DNA of 64,000 nt from an uncultured Collinsella sp. GTDB lineage: Bacteria > Actinomycetota > Coriobacteriia > Coriobacteriales > Coriobacteriaceae. The notes beneath the pieces are model-generated. The model worked only from the letters and a program-made list of their open reading frames with translations. It did not search any database and was not told where the DNA came from. The position numbers and the translations under genes were made by a program. Positions 1-8,012 of the stretch are shown here, piece by piece. Positions within the stretch are counted from its first letter, which is position 1, and each line of letters begins with the position of its first letter. Location of the stretch: assembly GCA_900544115.1 (NCBI GenBank), contig UQTW01000006.1, forward strand, positions 1 to 64,000, in the 5' to 3' direction.

Positions 1-33
1 CTTCTTTGCATGCGGAGCTCGCGACAAACGTAA

Positions 34-141
34 TGCCCGCCCGCCTCCGGCCGACTTCCAACCTTTTTCTTTTCAGCCCAGGCCCCTGTGTACCGCGCGT
101 CGAAGATCTTCAAATTCAAATCATCTGAAAATCGATACTTA
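34..141 (+). pseudogene. Remnant resembling a glycosyltransferase 3' end
   Basis: The plus-strand frame 34-141 ends in YRASKIFKFK plus a short tail. This closely resembles the C-terminus YRLASKIFKFN of the minus-strand glycosyltransferase gene that starts to its right. A stop at 31-33 closes the same frame just upstream, so no intact gene is visible here. I read it as the decayed 3' end of a convergent paralogue or one arm of an inverted duplication. Only about ten residues match, so confidence is limited. Confidence 0.35.
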
Positions 142-148
142 TAGCAGA

Positions 149-258
149 GGCCCCTTGGCCTTTAGTTTGATACAAGTTCCGCACGAGCCGGAAAGCACTT
201 AATGTGCTTTCCGTGCGAGCAGGACTGTTCGCAGTAGCAAACTAAAGGCCAAGGGGCC
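149..258. repeat. Long nested inverted repeat
   Basis: Arms 149-169 and 238-258 are perfect 21-bp complements. An inner 9-bp hairpin lies at 190-198/204-212 (GGAAAGCAC/GTGCTTTCC). A weaker outer similarity continues to about 104 and 317, including ATCGATACT-type matches and the duplicated glycosyltransferase end. It may be a bidirectional terminator or the scar of an inverted duplication. Confidence 0.75.
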
Positions 259-290
259 CAGTCAACCCAACAGTATCGATAACTCAGCAG

Positions 291-1322
291 TTAGTTGAAT
301 TTGAAGATCTTTGAGGCAAGACGGTATAGGCCGAGTGTGGTTTTGTCGCCAGCGCGGCCACGCAGATTGGTAAAGAAGCCGACCACACCGTAACGTGCAC
401 GACGATACATACGCTCGTCATAGGCCTTCAAATCATTCCACAGCGTCTTTAGGCGCTCGTCGGCACAATCCTCGTCGGAAAGCTTGGTGAGCACCGAGCA
501 GATCGCCATCATCATGGTGAAGTAGCCCATCATGTACGAACGCAGACGCGACGACTCGACATCGCTGTACAGGTGGTACGACTCCATCATGATACGCGTA
601 ACACGGAACTGCTGGTCCAGACGCTTGACCATCGTGGCCTCGTTGACGCTCTGGCCCTCGCGACCGATAAAGTAGCGATAGAGGTCGATGTCGGCGTAGT
701 ACATGGTCTTGCAACGCGGCAGTGGCACGTAGGCGTAGATGTTGTCCACATAGAACGTGTGCGGCGGCATGGGAAGGTTGGACTCGCGCAGCACATCCGT
801 GCGATAGCACAGGCTGTGCATGAGCAGATTCTGGTCCAGGCGGAAATGGCCGATCTGGTCCCAGGTAAAGATCTTTTTTCGAGGCAGGGCAAACTTGTAA
901 CCAATGGCCGTATGCGTACCCTCGTAAACCTTCTCGTACACGTAGTTCGAGATAAACAGGTCAACGCGCTGGTCGCGCTCTTCAAAGCCGCGCAGAATCG
1001 ACAGCATGGTCGAAAGGGCAGCGCCGTCAAGCCAGTCGTCCGAGTCGACAACCTTGTAGTAGGTGCCCTGCGCCTCGCGCAGACCCGAAAGGACGGCAAT
1101 ACCGTGGCCGCCATTCTCCTGGTGCACCGCGCGGATGATTCCAGGATAACGGGCCTCCCACTCGTCGGCCTTGGCGGCCGTCTCATCCTTGGAGCCGTCG
1201 TCCACCACGATAATCTCGATATCGGTGGCATAATTGCTCCCCTCCAAGATGGAGGTGATGCAATGGTCCATGTCCTTAGCGGCGTTATACGAGGGAATAC
1301 CGAATGTTATGACTTTATGCAT
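291..1322 (-). CDS. Family 2 glycosyltransferase
   Basis: A GT-A fold glycosyltransferase that would add a sugar from a nucleotide-sugar donor to a surface glycan at the cytoplasmic membrane. Seen in the sequence: N-terminal ITFGIPSYNA, nucleotide-binding VVDDGSKDE at about residue 40 and the metal-binding DSDDW at about residue 93, all typical of GT2 enzymes. The C-terminal half is family-specific and I do not recognise the acceptor. I chose the start MHKVITF because it overlaps the stop of the upstream mutase gene by 8 nt, suggesting translational coupling; an in-frame ATG exists 18 nt upstream. The neighbouring UDP-galactopyranose mutase suggests a galactofuranosyltransferase role, but that is inference. 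Confidence 0.88.
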   Translation of the reverse strand: MHKVITFGIPSYNAAKDMDHCITSILEGSNYATDIEIIVVDDGSKDETAAKADEWEARYPGIIRAVHQENGGHGIAVLSGLREAQGTYYKVVDSDDWLDGAALSTMLSILRGFEERDQRVDLFISNYVYEKVYEGTHTAIGYKFALPRKKIFTWDQIGHFRLDQNLLMHSLCYRTDVLRESNLPMPPHTFYVDNIYAYVPLPRCKTMYYADIDLYRYFIGREGQSVNEATMVKRLDQQFRVTRIMMESYHLYSDVESSRLRSYMMGYFTMMMAICSVLTKLSDEDCADERLKTLWNDLKAYDERMYRRARYGVVGFFTNLRGRAGDKTTLGLYRLASKIFKFN

Positions 1323-2517
1323 GGCAGGCGATAATCTCATCCGAAAGATCGAGGGCGGAATTGGTCACGGCATCCATATCGTAGTAACGATACTCGGCCA
1401 GACGACCCACCGGGTGGAAGTTTGTCAGGTTCTGGACGCGCTCAAGATAGCGCTCATAGAGCTCACGGTTCTCGGGCTCAAGAATGGCGTAATACGGCGT
1501 CTCGCCCGAGCCGGGCGTATAGGCCTTGGAGTACTCCTTCATGATGGTGGTCTTGCCGGGCAGGACCTGACCAGTCATGTTCTTGAACTCGGTAATGCGC
1601 GTGTAGTCCTCGCTCGTGGTGTAGTTGACGGTGCCCACGGGCTGGAACTGATCCATATCGAGCGTCTCGAACTTCATGTCGAGCGTACGGTACGGAAGAG
1701 CGCCCAGGTCGAGGTTGAACAGCTCATCGAGCGGACCGGTATAAACGATCTCGCCGCCGTAGACCTTGCCACCGATCTTGACGGTGGTCTCGTCGATCTC
1801 AAAGAGATCGCGGGCGTCCACGTCGCAGAACACGTCGATCAGGTCGTGGTCGAGCATATGCTCGAACAACGCCGTGTAGCCGTCCTGCGGCATACCCTGG
1901 AAGGGAGCCTGCGGGAAGTAGCGGTCATCATCGCCCACAAAGATGGGAACGCGGCCGGTGATCGAGGGGTCGATCTGATCGGGCGTCTGGCCCCACTGCT
2001 TCATGGTGTAATGCAAAAAGACGTTCTCGTAGACGTAATCGGCGACCTCGGCAAGATCCGGGTCGTTCTTCTTACGCAGCTCCATAATGGGCACCTTGAC
2101 GTCCTTGCCAAAGGTCTCCACGAGCTTCTGATACAGCTCCTCGCCGCGCTCATCGCCAAAGGCGAGCTTGAGGCTCGCGTGGTTAAAGGGCACGGGCATA
2201 AGGGTGCCGTTGATGTTGGCGAGCACCTTGTGCTGGTAGTCCGTCCACTTGGTAAAGCGCGACAGGAAGTTATGGACGCGCTCGTTAAAAGTGTGATAGA
2301 TGTGCGGACCGTACTCGTGGACCAGGATTCCGGCCTCGTCAGCGCAGTCGTAGGCATTACCCGCGATGTGGCCGCGACGCTCCAAAACGGCAACACGATA
2401 GCCGATAGTTTCGGCAAGACGGCGGGCGCAAACGGCACCGGCATAACCGGCGCCGACAACGATCATGTCATACGCACCGGCATTAAAGCCTTCAGGCAGG
2501 CCTGAGGTAATCTGCAT
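1315..2517 (-). CDS. glf: UDP-galactopyranose mutase
   Basis: Converts UDP-galactopyranose to UDP-galactofuranose, the donor for Galf-containing surface polysaccharides; a reduced-FAD cytosolic enzyme. The dinucleotide-binding motif VVGAGYAGAVCAR lies near residue 20, followed by ERRGHIAGN, and the conserved GPHIYHT segment is present. The length of 400 aa is slightly above the usual 370-390. Start ATG is preceded by AAGGAG at good spacing. It is the first gene of a two-gene unit with the glycosyltransferase, whose start overlaps its stop. Confidence 0.95.
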   Translation of the reverse strand: MQITSGLPEGFNAGAYDMIVVGAGYAGAVCARRLAETIGYRVAVLERRGHIAGNAYDCADEAGILVHEYGPHIYHTFNERVHNFLSRFTKWTDYQHKVLANINGTLMPVPFNHASLKLAFGDERGEELYQKLVETFGKDVKVPIMELRKKNDPDLAEVADYVYENVFLHYTMKQWGQTPDQIDPSITGRVPIFVGDDDRYFPQAPFQGMPQDGYTALFEHMLDHDLIDVFCDVDARDLFEIDETTVKIGGKVYGGEIVYTGPLDELFNLDLGALPYRTLDMKFETLDMDQFQPVGTVNYTTSEDYTRITEFKNMTGQVLPGKTTIMKEYSKAYTPGSGETPYYAILEPENRELYERYLERVQNLTNFHPVGRLAEYRYYDMDAVTNSALDLSDEIIACHA

Positions 2518-2616
2518 CGATACTCCTTGTCAAAAGCCACACGCTTTTTAACTGGGCTTTTTCTCGAACATACGTCGAGACATATTTATCAGAGCGATTA
2601 TAGCGCTAATGCGTCC

Positions 2617-2622
2617 TATAAT
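2617..2622 (+). promoter_or_regulatory. Likely -10 box of the pta promoter
   Basis: A perfect TATAAT lies about 130 nt upstream of pta in the divergent glf-pta intergenic region. No good -35 hexamer stands at 17 nt. Transcription would start near 2629, giving a leader of about 120 nt. Confidence 0.5.
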
Positions 2623-2674
2623 GAGCTTGCCACACAAGGAAAGCTCAAGCACCGCGGCGTACATAATTGTAAGG

Positions 2675-2697
2675 TAAACCCGCTAGCAGCGGGTTTA
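2675..2697 (+). terminator. Terminator-like hairpin in the pta leader
   Basis: Arms TAAACCCGCT and AGCGGGTTTA form a perfect 10-bp stem with a 3-nt loop, ending in TTTATTC. It lies between the putative promoter and pta, so it could attenuate pta or terminate a short leader RNA. The T-tract is weak. Confidence 0.5.
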
Positions 2698-2749
2698 TTC
2701 GTGTACAGCCGAGGGCCTGGAGCTTAGCGAAACGCTTGTAAGGAGTATC

Positions 2750-3730
2750 ATGAGCGATTTCCTAAACCGTATGAAGTCTGCCGCCAAGGCCGACCTTAAG
2801 ACCATCGTCCTGCCCGAGGGCGAGGATCCGCGTACCATCGTCGCGGCAAACAAAATCATCGAGGAGGGCCTGGCCAACATCGTCATCCTGGGCGACCCCA
2901 ACGAGATCAACGTCCCCGGCGCCACCGTCATCGATCCGCGCAACGCCGAGAAGCACGAGGAGTACGCGCAGAAGTTTGCCGAGCTCCGCGCCAAGAAGGG
3001 CGTTACCATCGAACAGGCTCGCGCCCAGGTGATGGACGCCACCTACTTTGGCACCATGATGGTCAAGATGGGCGACGCCGACGGCCTGGTCTCCGGTGCC
3101 TGTCACTCCACCGCCGACACCCTGCGCCCCGCGCTGCAGATCCTCAAGACCGCTCCGGGCACCAAGCTGGTCTCGGCCTTCTTCGTGATGTGCACCGACA
3201 CCCCGCAGTTCGGTACCGACGGCACGCTGATCTTCGCCGACTGCGGCCTCAACATCAACCCGTCCTCTGACGAGCTCTCCGAGATCGCCATCGCCTCGGC
3301 CCACTCCTGGTCCACCTTTATGGGCAATGTTGAGCCGCACGTGGCCATGCTCTCCTACTCCACCATGGGCTCCGCCGGTGGCGAGGTCGCCAAGAAGGTC
3401 CAGGAGGCCGTGAAGTTCTGCAAGGAGAAGGCACCCGAGCTCGCCATCGACGGCGACCTGCAGCTCGATGCTGCTATCGTCCCCACCGTCGCCCAGCTCA
3501 AGGCTCCCGGCTCCTCCGTCGCCGGTAAGGCCAACGTGCTCGTGTTCCCCGACCTCGAGGCCGGCAACATCGGCTACAAGCTGGTCCAGCGCTTCGCCGG
3601 CGCCGACGCTTACGGCCCCATTCTGCAGGGCATCGCCAAGCCGGTCAACGACCTGTCGCGCGGCTGCTCTGCCGACGACATCGTGGGTGTCGTGGCCATC
3701 ACCGCCGTCCAGGCTCAGATGGCTGAGTAG
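2750..3730 (+). CDS. pta: Phosphate acetyltransferase
   Basis: Interconverts acetyl-CoA and phosphate with acetyl phosphate and CoA; with AckA it gives substrate-level ATP from acetate fermentation. The 326-aa protein is the short single-domain Pta type lacking the N-terminal DRTGG/AAA regions of the E. coli enzyme. It begins MSDFLNRMKSAAKADLKTIVLPEGEDPRT and carries GDADGLVSGA and YSTMGSAGGE blocks typical of the family. AAGGAG precedes the ATG. It is convergent with the acetate kinase genes rather than co-transcribed with them, an arrangement unlike the common pta-ackA operon. Confidence 0.96.
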   Translation: MSDFLNRMKSAAKADLKTIVLPEGEDPRTIVAANKIIEEGLANIVILGDPNEINVPGATVIDPRNAEKHEEYAQKFAELRAKKGVTIEQARAQVMDATYFGTMMVKMGDADGLVSGACHSTADTLRPALQILKTAPGTKLVSAFFVMCTDTPQFGTDGTLIFADCGLNINPSSDELSEIAIASAHSWSTFMGNVEPHVAMLSYSTMGSAGGEVAKKVQEAVKFCKEKAPELAIDGDLQLDAAIVPTVAQLKAPGSSVAGKANVLVFPDLEAGNIGYKLVQRFAGADAYGPILQGIAKPVNDLSRGCSADDIVGVVAITAVQAQMAE

Positions 3731-3745
3731 CCTACATATCCCCTC

Positions 3746-3872
3746 GGGACCCTACAGGGCAAAGCTCTGAAAACGTCCTCGGACATGCAAGGAGGCTCCG
3801 CTGCGCGCTTCGCGCGGCGGAGCCTCCTTGCGTCCTGCGGAATGTTTTCAGAGCTTTGCCCTGTAGGGTCCC
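3746..3872. repeat. 127-nt cruciform-type inverted repeat
   Basis: Arms 3746-3774 and 3844-3872 are perfect 29-nt complements. A second perfect 15-bp hairpin nests inside at 3787-3801/3817-3831. It fills much of the pta-ackA convergent intergenic region. No T-tract follows, and it is far longer than needed for termination, so a miniature mobile or REP-like element is possible. Confidence 0.85.
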
Positions 3873-4036
3873 TGCCGCTACGTAGTATTCAGGGAATCTG
3901 GAGTGGACGGCGGCTTGGCTACGAGCTGGGGCTGAGGATCTGAGCGAATGGGTGACGTTACTGGACTCGCAAGCTTTACGGATATGACCACTTTGGATTT
4001 GCAAGGCGGAGTACGGCCGCGTCCTCCTGCCAGCAA

Positions 4037-4070
4037 AAAGGCCTCCTGAGCTGTTGCTCGGGAGGCCTTT
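4037..4070 (-). terminator. Terminator of the first ackA
   Basis: A GC-rich stem (AAAGGCCTCC pairing with GGAGGCCTTT) closes an inner imperfect stem. On the minus strand it is followed by a T-tract (the AAAAAG run at 4035-4040 on the plus strand). It sits just past the ackA stop. Confidence 0.8.
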
Positions 4071-4090
4071 CGTTCGTATGCAAATGAGCG

Positions 4091-5269
4091 CTAGTTGTTC
4101 GCGGTCAGGCGCTCGACGTCGTGGGCGATCATGTATTCCTCGTCGGTGGGGATGACCATGACCGTGACGGAAGAGCCGGCGGCGCTGATGACCTGTGGGC
4201 CGTTGCCCACGGCCTCGCGGTTCTTGTTGTTGTCGATGCGCACGCCCAGCCACTCAAAACAGTCGCAGAAGGCCTTGCGGATCGACCAGTCATTCTCGCC
4301 GATGCCGGCGGTAAAGGTAATGGTGTCCACGCCCGCCATGGAGGCGATCATGGAACCGGCCTGCTGCATGGCCTTATAGGCGAACATATCGAAGGCGAGC
4401 AGGCAGCGCTCGTCACCCTCGGAGGCGCGCGTACGGATGTCGCGGGCGTCGTTGGAGATACCCGAGATGGCAAGCAGACCGGACTGCTTGTTCATCATGT
4501 CGTCGACTTCCTGGTAGCTGTAGCCGCCCTCGCGCTGCAGGTAGCACACGGTAGCCGGGTCGATGGAGCCGCAGCGGGTACCCATCATCAGGCCGTCGAG
4601 CGGCGTGAGGCCCATCGTGGTGTCGCGGCACACACCATCCTCGATGGCGGCAAGCGAGGCGCCGTTGCCCAAATGGCACGAGAGCAGGCGGTGGCAGCGC
4701 GAGCCCAGAATCTCCTTGGCCATCATCCACTCGTAGCGGTGGCTCGTACCGTGGGCGCCGTACTTGCGCACGTGGTACTTGTCGCACACGTCCTTGGGCA
4801 GCGCATAGGTGTAGGCAACCTCGGGCATGGTCATGTGGAACGAGGTGTCGAAGACGGCCACGTTGGGCAGCTCCGGATACTTCTCGCGGCAATATTCGAT
4901 TGCCGCGGCCTCGCCGTAATTGTGCAGCGGGGCGAGCGGGGCCACCTCAAGGATCTTAGCCATGACCTCATCGTCGACGACCGCGGAATCATCGAAGTGC
5001 CAGCCACCCTGAACGATACGGTGGCCGATGCCATCGATCGTAAAGTCGGTCTTCTCGAGCTCCTCGAGCACGCGCGCAATGGCGCAGCGATGATCGGGAA
5101 AAGGAATCTCCTCGGTCAGCTTGGCACCACCGTTCTCGGAGTGGCCAAAGGTGCCCATCTCCGAGCCGATACGCTCGCAGTTGCCCTTGGCGAAAACCTC
5201 GCGGGTATCGGTATCCAAAAGCTGATATTTAAGGCTCGAGCTGCCGGCGTTGACAACAAGTACGTTCAT
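4091..5269 (-). CDS. ackA: Acetate kinase (first paralogue)
   Basis: Transfers the phosphate of acetyl phosphate to ADP, giving acetate and ATP in the cytosol. Family landmarks are VLVVNAGSSSLKYQ at the N-terminus, GHRIVQGG, FDTSFH, CHLGNGASL, TPLDGLMMGTRCGS and FTAGIGEND near the C-terminus. The ATG at MNVLVVNAG was chosen over one 15 nt upstream because AAAGGAG precedes it. At 392 aa it is the same length as the second copy immediately upstream on this strand, from which it is separated by a terminator and its own operator-like palindrome, so the two copies can be expressed separately. Confidence 0.96.
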   Translation of the reverse strand: MNVLVVNAGSSSLKYQLLDTDTREVFAKGNCERIGSEMGTFGHSENGGAKLTEEIPFPDHRCAIARVLEELEKTDFTIDGIGHRIVQGGWHFDDSAVVDDEVMAKILEVAPLAPLHNYGEAAAIEYCREKYPELPNVAVFDTSFHMTMPEVAYTYALPKDVCDKYHVRKYGAHGTSHRYEWMMAKEILGSRCHRLLSCHLGNGASLAAIEDGVCRDTTMGLTPLDGLMMGTRCGSIDPATVCYLQREGGYSYQEVDDMMNKQSGLLAISGISNDARDIRTRASEGDERCLLAFDMFAYKAMQQAGSMIASMAGVDTITFTAGIGENDWSIRKAFCDCFEWLGVRIDNNKNREAVGNGPQVISAAGSSVTVMVIPTDEEYMIAHDVERLTANN

Positions 5270-5332
5270 GAGACTCCTTTGCAATGCAATACGGTCGGTA
5301 CAGGCCCCTTAAGGCGGCCGCATGTTAATAAG

Positions 5333-5347
5333 AAGTTATCATAACTT
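5333..5347. promoter_or_regulatory. Palindromic operator upstream of the first ackA
   Basis: AAGTTATCATAACTT is a perfect palindrome around a central C. On the minus strand it contains TATGAT, a plausible -10 box, so a bound regulator could block the ackA promoter. The regulator is unknown. Confidence 0.4.
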
Positions 5348-5385
5348 GATAAATAGCTATCAGATATATCGACCAGCGAGCGCAA

Positions 5386-5429
5386 AAGAGGGGCCGAACG
5401 GCGCTCGGTCGTCCAGCCCCTCCCCTCTT
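5386..5429 (-). terminator. Hairpin after the second ackA
   Basis: AAGAGGGG at 5386-5393 pairs with CCCCTCTT at 5422-5429 just past the stop of the second acetate kinase gene. On the minus strand the stem ends in CCCCTCTTTT. It separates the two ackA transcription units. Confidence 0.6.
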
Positions 5430-5433
5430 GTAA

Positions 5434-6612
5434 TTACTTGGCGTTGACGATGCGCTCGACGTCGGAAGCGATCATGAACTCCTCGTCCGTGGGGATGACG
5501 AAGATCTTGACCTTGGAATCCTTGGCAGACAGGCACCAAGCGCCGTCACCACGCAGGGCGTTGCGGGCATGATCCATCTTGACGCCCATAAAGGCCAGGC
5601 GGTCGGCAACGCCGGCGCGGACCGCCGGAGCGTGCTCGCCGATGCCAGCAGTAAAGACCAGGGTGTCCATACCGCACATGGAAGTAGCCATCTCGGCAGC
5701 CTTGGCGGCAATCTTGTAGACAAACATGTCGAAGGCGAGCTGAGCATCGGGGTCACCAGCGGCGGCGAGCTCCTCGACGTTGCGGCAGTCGTTGGTCTTG
5801 CCGCCGGTCACAGCCAAAAGGCCGGACTTCTTGTTCATCATCTCGTCGACCTCGTCGAAGGTGTAGCCGCCTTCGCGCTGCAGGTAGCACACGGTGGCCG
5901 GGTCGATGGAGCCGCAGCGGGTGCCCATCATGACACCGTCGAGCGGCGTCAAGCCCATGGTGGTGTCCATGCACTTGCCGTCCTCGATGGCGCACAGGGA
6001 AGCGCCGGAACCGATGTGGCACACGACGACCTTGCGAGCCTCGCCGTTGGTCATCTCGGCAACCTTCTTGGAGATGTAGCGGTAGCTGGTGCCGTGGGCG
6101 CCGTACTTACGGATGTGCAGCTTGTCGCAGACGTCCTTGGGCAGGGCGTAGGTCTTGGCGACCTCGGGCATATTGAAGTGGAAAGCAGTATCGTAGACCG
6201 TGACGTTGGGCAGGTCGGGATACTGCTCCAGGCAGTACTCGATAACGTTGGCCTCGGGGTTGTTGTGCAGAGGGGCGAGCGGAGCGACCTCGCGGATCTT
6301 GGCGAGGACGTCCTCGTCGACGAGGGAGGAATCGCCAAAGTACCAACCGCCCTGAACGATACGGTGGCCAATGCCCTCGATCTTGATGCCGTTAGCCTCG
6401 AGGTCCTTCAGGACGACCTCGATGGCGACCTTGTGGTCGGGGAACTCGATGTTCTCGGTCACCTTCTTGGAGCCGTTGGCAGCGTGGGTGAAGGTACCGC
6501 CGGTAAAGCAGACGCGCTCGCAGGAGCCCTTTGCGGACACCTTGTGGGACTTGGTATCGATGACCTGATACTTAAGGGTCGAAGATCCTGCGTTGACGAC
6601 CAGAACGTTCAT
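5434..6612 (-). CDS. ackA: Acetate kinase (second paralogue)
   Basis: Same reaction as its downstream neighbour, with matching motifs: VLVVNAGSSTLKYQ, GHRIVQGG, VYDTAFH, CHIGSGASL, TPLDGVMMGTRCGS and FTAGIGEH. It differs throughout, including CHIGSG for CHLGNG and a shifted KTNDCRN loop, so it is a diverged tandem duplicate rather than a recent copy. GGGAG precedes the ATG. The copies may differ in kinetics, acyl preference (acetate versus propionate) or regulation; nothing in the sequence settles this. Confidence 0.95.
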   Translation of the reverse strand: MNVLVVNAGSSTLKYQVIDTKSHKVSAKGSCERVCFTGGTFTHAANGSKKVTENIEFPDHKVAIEVVLKDLEANGIKIEGIGHRIVQGGWYFGDSSLVDEDVLAKIREVAPLAPLHNNPEANVIEYCLEQYPDLPNVTVYDTAFHFNMPEVAKTYALPKDVCDKLHIRKYGAHGTSYRYISKKVAEMTNGEARKVVVCHIGSGASLCAIEDGKCMDTTMGLTPLDGVMMGTRCGSIDPATVCYLQREGGYTFDEVDEMMNKKSGLLAVTGGKTNDCRNVEELAAAGDPDAQLAFDMFVYKIAAKAAEMATSMCGMDTLVFTAGIGEHAPAVRAGVADRLAFMGVKMDHARNALRGDGAWCLSAKDSKVKIFVIPTDEEFMIASDVERIVNAK

Positions 6613-6665
6613 GTGTCTCCCTACTAACAGGCGGTGTGGCGCCGCCAGATTACATACGCTTCAAT

Positions 6666-6699
6666 AATAAACCCAAACGCCCTCGCGCTCGGGTTTATT
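6666..6699 (-). terminator. Terminator of the MFS gene
   Basis: AATAAACCC pairs with GGGTTTATT (9 bp) between the MFS stop and the second ackA start. The minus strand continues TTATTGA, a weak T-tract. Confidence 0.5.
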
Positions 6700-6732
6700 G
6701 CGTTGATATATAAGTTATCGATGCCCAAATAC

Positions 6733-7893
6733 TCACGGCCTTTGACTTGTAAGACGAAATAGCGCGGGGATATACACCAGGGAAGAAATCCCGAGCGCAA
6801 CAAGCAATACGACTCGAATGCCCGCAACGCTACTCAACACAGCGTTGAGCAGATAGAAAAGAACGGCACCCACCGCCACCATCTGGCTTTGAACCGAAAT
6901 CAGCGAACAGCGCATCGCTGAATCGGCAGCATTTTGGAAAACTGAGTATTTGATTGGGGCAAACAACGAGTACGCAACCGTCTGCAGTACATAGAACACG
7001 GGCAGCAAATTAGCCGGAGTAAGGGGAATCAAAAACAAAGCTGTCAATGCTAAGCGAATGATGCCGCAAATACGCGCAAAACGGGCCTTGTCGACACGAG
7101 CAATCACACTGGGAACAATAAACCCTATGGAGGCGGAGGCAAGGAGCTGGACTGCAATGGTCACGCCCGAAGCGACGGCATTCATTCCGCGGCCTGCAAG
7201 CAACAGTGAGAAAAAGTCTTCCAGGGCGACGAAGGCAAATGCCTGAGAACAATCCATGATGAACGCTGACCGAAGAATGCCATTACCCGTAATAGCAGCA
7301 CCGATCATCTTCGGGGTCATTCCACGCTCAGGTGTCGCCGCAGTGCCCCCTCTTCGCATCTCAGGAATGCAGATAACGACAACCAACGTCAACACCATTG
7401 CGATGATATCTGCCGAAAGACCAATGAGGTATGCACCGACGGACGAAATGAAACCGCCCACACAAGCGGAGATGGCATAAGAGGCATAGAAAACAAATCG
7501 CTCAACGACATTAAGTCTTACGAGCTGGTCCCGAGAGACGCTGTCAATGTAAATCGCTTCTATGGATCCGCTCACACATGCAACGGCAAAACCTTTGAGG
7601 GCAAACGCGCCGATTAAAAGCAAAGGAGAACGGACGAGAAGCAGGGCGGCGTAGTATCCAAGCATTCCCACAACGCCAACGAGACCGCTAGTCTTTCGTC
7701 CAAACCTATCAGCAATATAGCCAGTGGGAACTTCAAGGATGAACTTGCTCACTTGATATGCAATCATCATGCTAGAAATCGCTACCATCGAAAGCCCGAC
7801 GAACTCAAGGTAGACAGTTAGAAAATACAAGACGGTGCTGAAGTTCGACAGAAAAACGAACGTCATATAAAGCAAAACCGTACGGTTTTTCAT
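6733..7893 (-). CDS. Major facilitator superfamily transporter
   Basis: A 386-aa polytopic membrane protein with about 12 hydrophobic segments. The MFS loop motif appears as YIADRFGRKTSG near residue 60. Substrate is unknown; the single-drug-efflux-like size and solitary position with a LysR gene upstream suggest an inducible exporter or importer. Start MKNRTV is preceded by GGAGGGCGG. The region 6.7-8.9 kb looks poorer in GC and uses more A/T-ending codons than its neighbours, a sign of possible horizontal acquisition. Confidence 0.85.
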   Translation of the reverse strand: MKNRTVLLYMTFVFLSNFSTVLYFLTVYLEFVGLSMVAISSMMIAYQVSKFILEVPTGYIADRFGRKTSGLVGVVGMLGYYAALLLVRSPLLLIGAFALKGFAVACVSGSIEAIYIDSVSRDQLVRLNVVERFVFYASYAISACVGGFISSVGAYLIGLSADIIAMVLTLVVVICIPEMRRGGTAATPERGMTPKMIGAAITGNGILRSAFIMDCSQAFAFVALEDFFSLLLAGRGMNAVASGVTIAVQLLASASIGFIVPSVIARVDKARFARICGIIRLALTALFLIPLTPANLLPVFYVLQTVAYSLFAPIKYSVFQNAADSAMRCSLISVQSQMVAVGAVLFYLLNAVLSSVAGIRVVLLVALGISSLVYIPALFRLTSQRP

Positions 7894-8012
7894 GCTCCGC
7901 CCTCCAAGAGTCAGCAATCTAAATCGGAATCTTGGAAAAGCATGAGGGCAAAGCTGTCAGCTATGTGTTACAAGGCGTCAATAATCACTTGACGTCTCGA
8001 AGCCAATTAATT

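Noticed and set aside
573..1334. Long plus-strand ORF opposite the glycosyltransferase gene
   Set aside because: Antisense shadow of a high-GC gene; Val/His/Arg-rich translation without domains, and no ribosome site.
1234..2505. 423-codon plus-strand ORF opposite glf
   Set aside because: Covers nearly all of glf in the antisense direction; composition is that of a reverse-frame shadow.
2527..2727. 66-codon plus-strand ORF upstream of pta
   Set aside because: It runs through the promoter and leader hairpin, with no ribosome site; better explained as regulatory DNA.
3732..4253. Minus-strand ORF across the 127-nt inverted repeat into ackA
   Set aside because: It reads through the palindrome and the terminator and overlaps ackA out of frame; low-complexity product.
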